Positions 1-6,497 of a stretch of 8,896 nt of DNA are shown here, piece after piece. The translations under genes and the position numbers were made by a program. The stretch is from the NCBI GenBank assembly GCA_964501065.1, contig CAZCRF010000078.1, forward strand, positions 1-8,896. The letters run 5' to 3'. The notes beneath the pieces were generated by a model. The model searched no databases, was not told the origin of the DNA, and saw only the letters and a program-made list of their open reading frames with translations. Source of the DNA: Hallerella sp964501065. GTDB taxonomy: Bacteria; Fibrobacterota; Fibrobacteria; Fibrobacterales; Fibrobacteraceae. The stretch's first letter is position 1, and each line of letters starts with the position of its first letter.

Positions 1-60
1 TAAAGCAAAAAGAACCACGGCAACTTGCACAATTCGGCGAACATTCGGGCAAGCCATTAT

Positions 61-95
61 TTAGTTATCAGTGGTTAGTTTTTAGTTGTTAGTTC
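61..95 (-). repeat. Heptamer tandem array A, inverted orientation
   Basis: Five consecutive 7-base units are seen on the plus strand: TTAGTTA, TCAGTGG, TTAGTTT, TTAGTTG, TTAGTTC. A weaker sixth unit, CCATTAT, may precede them at 54-60. Read on the minus strand the units become CTAACAA, CTAAAAA, CTAACCA and CTGATAA, the same family as the plus-strand arrays further along (CTAACCA recurs exactly at 486-492). This array is therefore inverted relative to the others. Confidence 0.75.
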
Positions 96-163
96 CGCTG
101 CACGGGCTGTGTTCGCCGCACAGGTCGTGCTAATGCCCTCTCTTGCGTAAGCCACACTCCCCA

Positions 164-198
164 CTGGCCCCTAGCCTCTGACCCCTAATCCCTATTCT
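164..198 (+). repeat. Heptamer tandem array B
   Basis: Five units in perfect 7-base phase: CTGGCCC, CTAGCCT, CTGACCC, CTAATCC, CTATTCT. The first unit overlaps the last bases of the anchor element at 145-165. CTGACCC recurs exactly at 465-471. Confidence 0.75.
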
Positions 199-260
199 GT
201 CCGGTTCAATGCCCTCCCCTAGCGCAAGCCTCACTCCCCACAAATCACTTCTTTCCAAAG

Positions 261-295
261 TCAATTCCTCATTCCACATTTCTAATTGCTAATTA
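261..295 (+). repeat. Heptamer tandem array C
   Basis: Five units in phase: TCAATTC, CTCATTC, CACATTT, CTAATTG, CTAATTA, possibly followed by CATAAAG. CTCATTC recurs at 335-341 and CTAATTG at 421-427. It lies between the second and third anchor elements. Confidence 0.7.
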
Positions 296-320
296 CATAA
301 AGCGTAAGCCACACTCCCCA

Positions 321-362
321 CTAAACACTAACTCCTCATTCCTAACTCCGCATTCCGAATTG
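321..362 (+). repeat. Heptamer tandem array D
   Basis: Six units in phase: CTAAACA, CTAACTC, CTCATTC, CTAACTC, CGCATTC, CGAATTG. The array begins at the 3' end of the third anchor element. Two units are identical (CTAACTC at 328-334 and 342-348). A short related pair, GCAATTG and CTAATTG, follows at 414-427. Confidence 0.75.
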
Positions 363-457
363 AACCACTACCCACCAGCCGCCCTCAGCATAAAGCAAAA
401 CCGTTCTTCAAATGCAATTGCTAATTGAATACACCCTTTGCGCAAGCCTCGCTTCCG

Positions 458-521
458 CTAGCCCCTGACCCCTGGCAATCAATCCCTAACCAATGACCAT
501 CCGACCGCTAGTTGCAAATTG
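458..521 (+). repeat. Heptamer tandem array F, reaching the operon start
   Basis: Units in phase are CTAGCCC, CTGACCC, CTGGCAA, TCAATCC, CTAACCA and ATGACCA (458-499). After a one-base phase slip, two more follow, CTAGTTG and CAAATTG (508-521). The array begins at the end of the fourth anchor and stops 23 bases before the ATG at 545. The alternative TTG start at 512 lies inside this array, which argues against it. Confidence 0.7.
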
Positions 522-544
522 TAAAAAAACTATATTCCCCATCG
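512..544 (+). promoter_or_regulatory. Weak promoter candidate for the glycosyltransferase operon
   Basis: A TATATT box at 531-536 lies 8 bases before the ATG at 545. The only -35-like word nearby is TTGCAA at 512-517, but the spacer of 13 is too short for a standard sigma-70 promoter. No Shine-Dalgarno sequence is seen before 545. If the TATATT box is real, transcription would begin almost at the start codon. Confidence 0.25.
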
Positions 545-3109
545 ATGAAAAATTTGGCAAACCGACTCAAGAACATTCTTCACCCAACGGGAATTCTAGG
601 CCTCATCGTCGCCGTTGCCATTCCCTTCCTGATATACCTCGGCCCGAACGTGGGAGCGAAGGATGTCATCCGCTTTCTGGACCAAAAGCTCCCCCTCCCC
701 CTCTTCCTAGTCCAATTGGCGGCGGCGATCCTCCTCTTCATCTCCCTATTCAAGGACTTCCGCACCTACATCCGGGGAAAGCTCCCGTCGAGACCCTATT
801 TGATTCTCGTCATTGCTGCGGCCCTTCTCGGAACACTTGCCGCCGGAACGTGGATTGAAGCCCGACACCGCGTCCAGAGCGACGAAAGCGTCTTCATGGC
901 CATTGCGCAAAACATGTACCACAACCAAGTGACGGGAACTTGCGACGAGGGCGAATTCGACATCGAAACGGGCGACCTCGACTGTTACAAGAATACGGAC
1001 AGCTTCAAGACAAAGGGACTTTCCTTCCTCTACCTTCTAGGAATGCCCTTCTTCGGAAACGACCTCCATTGGATATTCCACGCCCAGATAGCGATGCTCT
1101 TCTTCGCCGTTCTCCTTTTCTTTTTCGCCATCCGCGCGTGGACTTCAGACGACGCTCTTGCCGCCCTTTCGAGCATCCTCCTCATCGCGCAGCCCACCGT
1201 GCTATTCCAGTTCCGCTCCATGTCCGTCGAGCCTCTTTACGTTTTCATGGCGGCACTGTCCCTCCTCGCGCTCAAATGGGCGTATGAACGCAACACGATC
1301 CGTCACTGGATTCTCTGCGCCCTGATTCTCGCCTTTTTTGCACAGACACGCCAAGAAACCGTCTTCTGCTTTCTCGCCTTCTTCGCCGTCGCACTGCCCA
1401 AGCTTTTGGACAAGAAAGACGCCAAGGCTCCCGCCTTCGCCGTCACCCTCTCGCTTTTTTCCGTCCCGATTCTCCTCACCATCAGCTATTTCCAGGGCTA
1501 CGGGTTTCAAGGAGGCACCCATTCGGCGCACGGTCACTTCTTCGAAAACCTTTCCATCAACTGGGGAGTCATGACGAAGCCGCTTGCCGACAACGGACTT
1601 CTTCAAAATCCCTTCCTTTCAAGCTTCAACTACCTGTTCCTCCTCGGGCTCATCCTCTTGGTTCTGTACGCCTTCCGGGAACTCTACTCCAAAAAGTTCG
1701 GCACCCACGCGAAGATTCTCGGATTCCTGATTCTGTATCACGTCCAGACCTACATGATTCTCGAAAACGTCTCCGGGGACTTCACGATTGAAATCAACCA
1801 ACGATACGCCTTGGTGATGATGCCCAGCATGGCGTTCCTCGCCGCGTTCGCCCTCTGCAAGCTCAAGGACATCGCCCTTTTCCTCCTCGGGAAACCGGAC
1901 ATCGCCCAAAATGCCAAAGTGAATTTTTGCATCGTCCTCGCGCTATCCCTTGCCGCATTGGGCAACACGGGACGCTACAAGGAGAGCTTCGAAAAGAACA
2001 TCATGTACAACAGGAACCACCTGACGACCGAAGAGGCGGAAATCTGGAAGTGGATCCGCACGCAGCCGGAAAAGCCGCGCCTCTACATCTACGGCCGCCC
2101 GTGGCACTTCATCGCCTACGGGAAGTCCTCGATTCACTACAACCGGGCGCGCGGCATCTCGGAAGACTCGCTCCAAAGCCTCCTCCGAAAATACGACGGC
2201 GAAGTCTACTACATCCGCGGACTCGACTGTTGGGATTCCAAAAGTTACCACAAGAAAGCCGTGGAGCACAGGATTCCGACCACCTGCGACATCTTTGAAC
2301 GCGAAGAGAAGCTCGAAGACGTTTACAAAGTCCTCGTCACGAACAACTACTGGGTCCGCATCGCAAAAGTCAAGGGGGCGCGCAGCTACGATCCCCAAAG
2401 GCTCTACAAGTTCGGCTTTTGGCAGGGCGACCCGGAATCCCGGACCTTCATCGTCAACTCCGTGGAACTCCTCGAGACGGACGCCCCGTGGAAGATTCGA
2501 CTCTCTCTGAACGGGGACTCCATCTTTGCCAAGCCGTACCGGGCGGGGACTTACAGCGACACCCTTTCGGGTCCCGTGTTGAAGCCGGGCTACAACCATC
2601 TGGAAGCCTTCATCTCCGATTCGACAAGCGGGGAAAAAATCGCCTCCGCCGAAGATTACCGGTTCTTCCGCTTTGAAGGCGCGCTCCAGATGTCCTTGAT
2701 GGAGCCCTCCGAAATTTCGCAAGGCTGGGGGGACTTCCACGTGAACAAGACGGTCGAAGGGAACGCGCTCAAGGTGAACGGCAAGAGCTACCCGGAAGGA
2801 TTCGGCACCCACGCCCCGAGCCGCACCGTCTTCGACATCCGCGGGGACTTCAAACGGCTCACGGCGATTGTCGGGCTAGACGAAGAAAGCCTTTGCAGCG
2901 ACGGGATTTCGTACAAAATCCTGGGCGACGGGAAGATTCTCCACGAGAGCGAAAGCGTCACTCTTTCCAAGCCGGACTCTTTCGACATTTCCGTCTCCGG
3001 CGTCCGCACGCTCTCCATCGAAACGGACACCCTTTCCGGCATGAACTGCGACCACGTCGACATTCTGCTCCCCACACTTTACCCATCCGGCAAAAACGCC
3101 CCGAGGTGA
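545..3109 (+). CDS. GT-C type membrane glycosyltransferase (PMT/ArnT-like) with C-terminal NPCBM domain
   Basis: Predicted 854-residue inner-membrane glycosyltransferase that would transfer a sugar from a polyprenyl-phosphate carrier to an acceptor on the periplasmic face. Residues about 15-475 contain roughly 11-12 hydrophobic segments. After the third comes a loop with Asp113-Glu114 in the context SDESVFMAIAQNMY, matching the acidic first-loop motif of the GT-C fold (PMT/ArnT, RgtA-D-like). Residues about 490-620 form a soluble region common after the membrane part of these enzymes; about 625-715 looks like an all-beta domain. Residues about 717-848 match NPCBM (G727-W-G-D; GFGTHAPS at 752-759; VGLDEES; DGISYKILGDGKIL), a putative carbohydrate-binding module. 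The fusion is unusual. I chose ATG 545; an in-frame TTG at 512 would add 11 residues but lies in repeat DNA. Donor sugar and acceptor cannot be read from the sequence. Confidence 0.85.
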   Translation: MKNLANRLKNILHPTGILGLIVAVAIPFLIYLGPNVGAKDVIRFLDQKLPLPLFLVQLAAAILLFISLFKDFRTYIRGKLPSRPYLILVIAAALLGTLAAGTWIEARHRVQSDESVFMAIAQNMYHNQVTGTCDEGEFDIETGDLDCYKNTDSFKTKGLSFLYLLGMPFFGNDLHWIFHAQIAMLFFAVLLFFFAIRAWTSDDALAALSSILLIAQPTVLFQFRSMSVEPLYVFMAALSLLALKWAYERNTIRHWILCALILAFFAQTRQETVFCFLAFFAVALPKLLDKKDAKAPAFAVTLSLFSVPILLTISYFQGYGFQGGTHSAHGHFFENLSINWGVMTKPLADNGLLQNPFLSSFNYLFLLGLILLVLYAFRELYSKKFGTHAKILGFLILYHVQTYMILENVSGDFTIEINQRYALVMMPSMAFLAAFALCKLKDIALFLLGKPDIAQNAKVNFCIVLALSLAALGNTGRYKESFEKNIMYNRNHLTTEEAEIWKWIRTQPEKPRLYIYGRPWHFIAYGKSSIHYNRARGISEDSLQSLLRKYDGEVYYIRGLDCWDSKSYHKKAVEHRIPTTCDIFEREEKLEDVYKVLVTNNYWVRIAKVKGARSYDPQRLYKFGFWQGDPESRTFIVNSVELLETDAPWKIRLSLNGDSIFAKPYRAGTYSDTLSGPVLKPGYNHLEAFISDSTSGEKIASAEDYRFFRFEGALQMSLMEPSEISQGWGDFHVNKTVEGNALKVNGKSYPEGFGTHAPSRTVFDIRGDFKRLTAIVGLDEESLCSDGISYKILGDGKILHESESVTLSKPDSFDISVSGVRTLSIETDTLSGMNCDHVDILLPTLYPSGKNAPR

Positions 3110-3110
3110 T

Positions 3111-4022
3111 ATGCTGCTATCCGTCATCGTCCCCCTGTTCAACGAAGAGGAAGTCGTCGCCAAGACTTTCGAAGTCTTGGAAAGGGAGCTTCAAGACATC
3201 GAACACGAACTCATTTTCGTGAACGACGGTTCCACGGATCGCACCCGGGAAATTTTAGAAGGCCTCTTGAGCGGAACTCCCCACAACAAACTGGTGAACT
3301 TCAGCCGGAACTTCGGCCACCAGGCTGCATTCAGCGCGGGGATGAAACACGCGACGGGAGACGCAATCGTCATCATCGACGGAGACCTGCAAGATCCTCC
3401 GGCCCTCATCCGGGACATGCTCGAAAAATGGAAGGAGGGCTACCAAGTCGTCTATGCGCAGCGGAGAAAGCGAAAGGGCGAAACCGTTTTCAAACGCGCG
3501 ACGGCGCATCTCTTCTACAAGACGCTCCGCGCCCTCACGAGCATCGACATCCCCATCGACACGGGGGACTTCCGCCTCATGGACAGAACCGTCGTCGAGC
3601 AACTGAACCACATGCCCGAACGCAACCGTTTCCTCCGCGGGCTTGTCTGCTGGGTCGGATTCCGCCGCACGGGCATCCTCTACGACCGCGCGGAACGGAC
3701 TGCGGGAAAGTCCAAATACCCGCTCCGCAAAATGACGCGCCTCGCCATGGACGGCATCACGAGTTTCAGCTCCACGCCGCTCAAAATCAGCTTTTACACG
3801 GGCCTTTTCGCCACGTTCATCGCCTTCGCCCTGTTCGTCTGGAGTGTCCTCGAAAAATTCCTGAACCCGACGACGACAGTCCCCGGCTGGGCATCCCTCA
3901 TGACGGCGGTCGTCTTCTTCGGCGGAGTCCAGCTGGTCTGCATCGGGATTTTAGGCGAATACATCGGACGCATCTACGACGAAGTGAAACAACGCCCGCT
4001 CTACATCGAGGACAAAAAATGA
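3111..4022 (+). CDS. GT2 polyprenyl-phosphate glycosyltransferase (GtrB/DPM1-like)
   Basis: Predicted 303-residue enzyme that transfers a sugar from a nucleotide-sugar donor to undecaprenyl phosphate at the cytoplasmic face. The GT-A catalytic domain covers about 1-230: SVIVPLFNEEE near the N-terminus, NDGSTD at 38-43, the metal/nucleotide motif DGDLQDP starting at Asp90, then TGDFRLMDR and the RNRFLRGLVCWVGF segment typical of the family. Two membrane helices follow (about 225-250 and 265-290), then the usual GEYIGRIYDEVKQRP tail. Length and domain order are standard for GtrB-like proteins. The ATG lies 1 base after the stop of the GT-C gene; a GAGG Shine-Dalgarno sequence (3103-3106) overlaps the end of that gene, so translation is probably coupled. 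It likely makes the lipid-linked sugar used by the upstream GT-C enzyme. Family members use UDP- or GDP-sugars; which applies here is not visible. Confidence 0.92.
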   Translation: MLLSVIVPLFNEEEVVAKTFEVLERELQDIEHELIFVNDGSTDRTREILEGLLSGTPHNKLVNFSRNFGHQAAFSAGMKHATGDAIVIIDGDLQDPPALIRDMLEKWKEGYQVVYAQRRKRKGETVFKRATAHLFYKTLRALTSIDIPIDTGDFRLMDRTVVEQLNHMPERNRFLRGLVCWVGFRRTGILYDRAERTAGKSKYPLRKMTRLAMDGITSFSSTPLKISFYTGLFATFIAFALFVWSVLEKFLNPTTTVPGWASLMTAVVFFGGVQLVCIGILGEYIGRIYDEVKQRPLYIEDKK

Positions 4023-4576
4023 AACACGCCCTATTCGTCATCAGCGCCCCCTCCGGCGCAGGCAAGACGACCCTCAAGGATTTGGTCATCCGCGAATTCC
4101 CCGACTTGGTCTACTCCATTTCCGCGACGACGCGCAAGCCCCGGGAAGGGGAAATCGACGGAGTCCATTACTTTTTCAAGACTCGGGAAGAGTTCCAAAA
4201 GATGATTGCGGAAAACGCCCTCGTCGAATGGAACGAAGTCCACGGGAATTTCTACGGGACGCCGAAGAGCTTTGTCGAGAAGACTCTCTCCGAAGGCAAG
4301 AGGGTTCTCTTTGATTTGGATGTCTTCGGCAAGGTGAATTTCGACAAGGTCTACCCGGAAGCCGTCGGCATCCTGATTCTCCCGCCGTCGATAGAAGTCC
4401 TTGAGGAACGCCTGCGGCACCGGGCGACGGACACAGAAGAAGTCATCGAGCTGCGCCTTGCAAACGCCAAAAAGGAAATCGCCTTCGCAAAGGAACACGG
4501 CAAATACGAATACACCATCGTGAACGACGATTTGGAAGCGGCAGCGGACCGATTGCGGCAAATCCTCTCGGAATGA
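4019..4576 (+). CDS. gmk: Guanylate kinase
   Basis: Predicted 185-residue cytosolic kinase converting GMP plus ATP to GDP plus ADP. The P-loop is at residues 9-17 (SAPSGAGKT, Lys16). The GMP-binding region follows: SISATTRKPREGEIDGVHYFF at 33-53, with Ser35, Arg39, Arg42 and Tyr51, then VEWNEVHGNFYGTP around 69-82. The segment usually reading D-V-Q-G is DVFG here (101-104). The lid/C-terminal part (RHRATDTEEVIELRLANAKKE, NDDLEAA) is typical. Length is normal. The ATG overlaps the stop of the GT2 gene in an ATGA arrangement, which fixes this start; the frame stays open far upstream inside the GT2 gene, but that extension has no kinase-like content. Its place in a glycosyltransferase operon is unusual; a link to GDP-sugar supply is only inference. 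It ends 12 bases from the converging radical SAM gene. Confidence 0.93.
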   Translation: MKHALFVISAPSGAGKTTLKDLVIREFPDLVYSISATTRKPREGEIDGVHYFFKTREEFQKMIAENALVEWNEVHGNFYGTPKSFVEKTLSEGKRVLFDLDVFGKVNFDKVYPEAVGILILPPSIEVLEERLRHRATDTEEVIELRLANAKKEIAFAKEHGKYEYTIVNDDLEAAADRLRQILSE

Positions 4577-4588
4577 TCCGGGACTCCT

Positions 4589-5473
4589 CTAGCCGCCGAG
4601 CCATTCTTCGACTCTCGCCACGATCCGGTTCCTGTCCCCGCACCATTCCGGGGCTATCAGCGTTTCGTTCCCGGCTTCCCCGCTGAACCGTTCAATCGCG
4701 ACTTTACGCCCGACGACGCGGATGAATTTCGCCACGGCGCGGCAGTAATCCTCGAAGGAAAGCAGGGCGAACTCCCCGCGCCCGAAAGATTCGGCGAGCC
4801 GCGTACCGCGCACCACGTGCAACGGGTGAATTTTGACGGCCCGCACGCCCGAATCCCGAATCACCTCCGCCGTCCGCGAAAAATCCTCCGCAGTCTCGCC
4901 CGGAAGCCCGAGAATCACGTGCGACGTGACTAAAAGCCCGGCAGACTGCGCCCGGGCCGCGGCATCGACAAAATCCGACACGGAATGCCCGCGCCCGATT
5001 CTCTTCAAAGTTTCATCATTCGCCGTCTGGAGGCCCAGCTCCAAAATGACCCTCTTCCTGGAATTTTCAAAGGCCAGGAGATCGAGCACATCCGACGGGA
5101 CGCAGTCCGGCCGCGTTCCGATGGCGACCCCCGCAATTTCCTCCGAAGCGAAAGCCGGTTCGTAGATTTCCTTCAGGCGCTCCACCGGGGCATAGGTGTT
5201 CGTATAGGGTTGGAAGTAGGCGAGGATTCCCACCGGGCCGAACTTTCGACGGATGCGCGGCAGAAATTCCGAAATCTGCGTCTGTACATCAACGCGGGCC
5301 TTGTCCCACACCGGACTGAAAGACTTGTTGTTGCAATAACTGCAACCGCCGACTCCCACCTTTCCGTCCAAATTCGGGCAAGACATCCCCCCGTTCAACG
5401 GCATTTTCCGCACCCGACGGCATTCGGGAAAGACTTCCGCCAAAAATTCCCTGTAAGTCGTGTAAAGAGCCAT
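4589..5473 (-). CDS. YhcC-like radical SAM protein (TIGR01212 family)
   Basis: Predicted 294-residue cytosolic iron-sulfur enzyme of the radical SAM superfamily. The cluster-binding cysteines are Cys32, Cys44 and Cys47 in CPNLDGKVGVGGCSYCN, a CX11CX2C arrangement rather than the textbook CX3CX2C; the wide spacing is what I recall for E. coli YhcC-type proteins. Further family features are AYFQPYTNTYAP (85-96), GTRPDC (119-124), ELGLQTANDETLKRIGRGH (145-163), HVILGLPGET (185-194) and KIHPLHVVRGTRL. The biochemical role of YhcC-type proteins is not settled. The ATG lies 3 bases after the TerC-family stop in a TGAAGGATG arrangement, so the ribosome-binding AAGG sits in the gap and the two genes are probably co-transcribed and coupled. 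Length is close to the usual size of about 300 residues. Confidence 0.9.
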   Translation of the reverse strand: MALYTTYREFLAEVFPECRRVRKMPLNGGMSCPNLDGKVGVGGCSYCNNKSFSPVWDKARVDVQTQISEFLPRIRRKFGPVGILAYFQPYTNTYAPVERLKEIYEPAFASEEIAGVAIGTRPDCVPSDVLDLLAFENSRKRVILELGLQTANDETLKRIGRGHSVSDFVDAAARAQSAGLLVTSHVILGLPGETAEDFSRTAEVIRDSGVRAVKIHPLHVVRGTRLAESFGRGEFALLSFEDYCRAVAKFIRVVGRKVAIERFSGEAGNETLIAPEWCGDRNRIVARVEEWLGG

Positions 5474-5476
5474 CCT

Positions 5477-6445
5477 TCAACTGTCCCGCGGACTTCTTTC
5501 CGGGATGCACACGCTGCAAAGAATCCCCGCGGCGACCATCACGGCGACAACCGCCAAACTCACCCAACTAGGCATTTCCACAAAATCCGCAAGGAGCATC
5601 TTGACACCCACGAACGCAAGGACCACCACCAGGGAGTTTTTCAAAAAACGGAACATCCCGAGCATCGCCGCCAAGGCGAAATACAAGGCGCGAAGCCCGA
5701 GAATCGCCATGATATTCGACGTAAAGACTAGAAAGGGGTCCAAAGTCACCCCGAACACGGCGGGAATGCTGTCGACGGCAAAGAGGATGTCCGACGTTTC
5801 GATGACGACAAGGGTCAAAAAGAGCGGAGTCGCGCACCGCTTGCCGTTTTCCACAAAGAAGAAATCGTGCCCGTGCAGAGTGTCCGTCACCCGGAAGAAC
5901 TTTTTCGAAATCCGAAGGGCCAGATTCTTCGACGGATCCACTTCGTCGCTCCCTTTCGAGAATTGCATTTTCAACGCGGTGAACAAGAGAAACGCGCCGA
6001 AGAGATACATCAAAAAGTGGAAATTCGAAATCAGCGCAGTCCCGCCGACGATGAAAATTCCCCGCAAGACCAAAGCCCCGAGAATGCCCCAGAAAAGGAC
6101 CCGATGCTGGTAAATTTTCGGAATCCCGAAATAGGCGAAGATTGCCGCCATCACGAAGATGTTGTCTAAAGAGAGGGACTTTTCAAGGACGTAGCCAGTC
6201 AGGTATTCGACAAAGGCGTCCGCCCCCGAAAGGGCAGCTCCATCGTGCAGTCCAATCCCCAGCCAATGATTTCCATAGGCAAAATAGACGAATCCCCCGA
6301 ACAAAAGCGCCAAAAGAATCCAAAGGCAAGTCCAGCAAAGAGCCTCCTTGACCCCGATTTCATGCTCCCTCTTGTTCAACACGAACAAATCCAAGCAGAG
6401 CGTTCCCAGAACGAACAGCAAGAATCCAAGCCAAAAAATCCTCAT
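5477..6445 (-). CDS. TerC/Alx-family integral membrane protein
   Basis: Predicted 322-residue inner-membrane protein of the TerC superfamily, closest in length and motifs to Alx-like members, which are linked to manganese export and metal or alkaline stress. Roughly nine hydrophobic segments are visible. Family motifs are LEKSLSLDNIF (Glu88, Asp94-Asn95), with acidic and polar residues inside helices, and the paired ETSDILFAVDSIPAV (Glu216, Asp219, Asp225-Ser226). A hydrophilic loop at about 161-205 separates the halves. I chose ATG 6445 (MRIFWLGFLLF), which starts directly at the first membrane helix; a TTG at 6478 would add 11 basic residues, but falls in the intergenic AT-rich DNA. It is the first gene of a unit with the radical SAM gene. 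The ion transported cannot be read from sequence. Confidence 0.92.
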   Translation of the reverse strand: MRIFWLGFLLFVLGTLCLDLFVLNKREHEIGVKEALCWTCLWILLALLFGGFVYFAYGNHWLGIGLHDGAALSGADAFVEYLTGYVLEKSLSLDNIFVMAAIFAYFGIPKIYQHRVLFWGILGALVLRGIFIVGGTALISNFHFLMYLFGAFLLFTALKMQFSKGSDEVDPSKNLALRISKKFFRVTDTLHGHDFFFVENGKRCATPLFLTLVVIETSDILFAVDSIPAVFGVTLDPFLVFTSNIMAILGLRALYFALAAMLGMFRFLKNSLVVVLAFVGVKMLLADFVEMPSWVSLAVVAVMVAAGILCSVCIPERSPRDS

Positions 6446-6478
6446 GGCCTTAATATAAAAATTTCGTTTTTTGCGCAA
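6446..6478 (-). promoter_or_regulatory. Promoter candidate for the TerC-family gene
   Basis: On the minus strand TTGCGC (6473-6478) and TATATT (6452-6457) are separated by 15 bases, short for sigma-70. The TATATT box ends 6 bases before the ATG at 6445, so a start site would fall at or near the initiation codon. AAGG is only 2 bases from the ATG, too close for a normal Shine-Dalgarno sequence. Confidence 0.3.
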
Positions 6479-6497
6479 ACGGGGCGTTTAATTTTCT

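Larger units (their letters stand above)
145..459 (+). repeat. Four dispersed copies of an anchor element between the heptamer arrays
   Basis: Copies lie at 145-165, 222-240, 302-322 and 440-459. The core is GCGYAAGCCWCRCTYCC. Copies 1 and 3 are identical over 21 bases (beginning GCGTAAGCCACACTCCCC). Copies 1 and 2 also share an upstream AATGCCCTC word (132-140 and 208-216). Start-to-start spacings are 77, 80 and 138 bases. Copies 1, 3 and 4 run straight into a heptamer array; copy 2 is separated from array C by about 20 bases. A fragment resembling the left half (GGGCAAGCC, 47-55) precedes the inverted array A. Function is unknown. Confidence 0.7.
1..544. other. Non-coding, repeat-rich region upstream of the glycosyltransferase operon
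   Basis: No credible protein gene is visible here; stop codons are frequent in every frame and the short open frames are low-complexity. Nearly all of 54-521 can be read as blocks of 7-base repeats separated by anchor elements (listed separately). Remaining pieces are about 1-53, 96-144, 199-221, 241-260 and 363-439. A word of the type TAAAGCAAAA occurs at both 1-10 and 391-400. Base composition is more AT-rich and less even than in the following genes. The region directly precedes the ATG at 545, so it must also hold the operon promoter. Confidence 0.8.

Noticed and set aside
145..459. Repeats in the upstream region as a CRISPR array
   Set aside because: The anchors are imperfect, unevenly spaced and short, the intervening DNA is itself repetitive rather than unique spacers, and no cas gene is nearby.
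493..858. 121-codon frame starting with ATG at 493
   Set aside because: It begins in the heptamer repeats and continues out of frame through the GT-C gene; the translation is Pro/Arg/His-rich with no motif.
1943..2812. 289-codon open frame on the minus strand inside the GT-C gene
   Set aside because: It lies wholly antisense to a gene with clear domains, is rich in Arg, Val and Gly, and has no recognisable motif; it is a by-product of the high third-position GC of the real gene.
3428..4018. Long N-terminal extension in frame with guanylate kinase
   Set aside because: It overlaps the well-supported GT2 gene in another frame, is rich in Arg, His and Pro, and the kinase is complete from the ATG at 4019.
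4566..4583. Stem-loop TCTCGG / CCGGGA at the gmk stop codon as a terminator
   Set aside because: Six pairs including a G-U wobble, and no T-tract on either strand; too weak to call in the 12-base gap between convergent genes.
5330..5380. CX11CX2C spacing in the radical SAM protein as an unusual cluster motif
   Set aside because: The same wide spacing is, as far as I recall, normal for YhcC/TIGR01212 proteins, so it is not a novelty.
4985..5731. 248-codon plus-strand frame across the radical SAM/TerC junction
   Set aside because: It is antisense to two genes with strong family motifs and has low-complexity, Arg/His-rich sequence.
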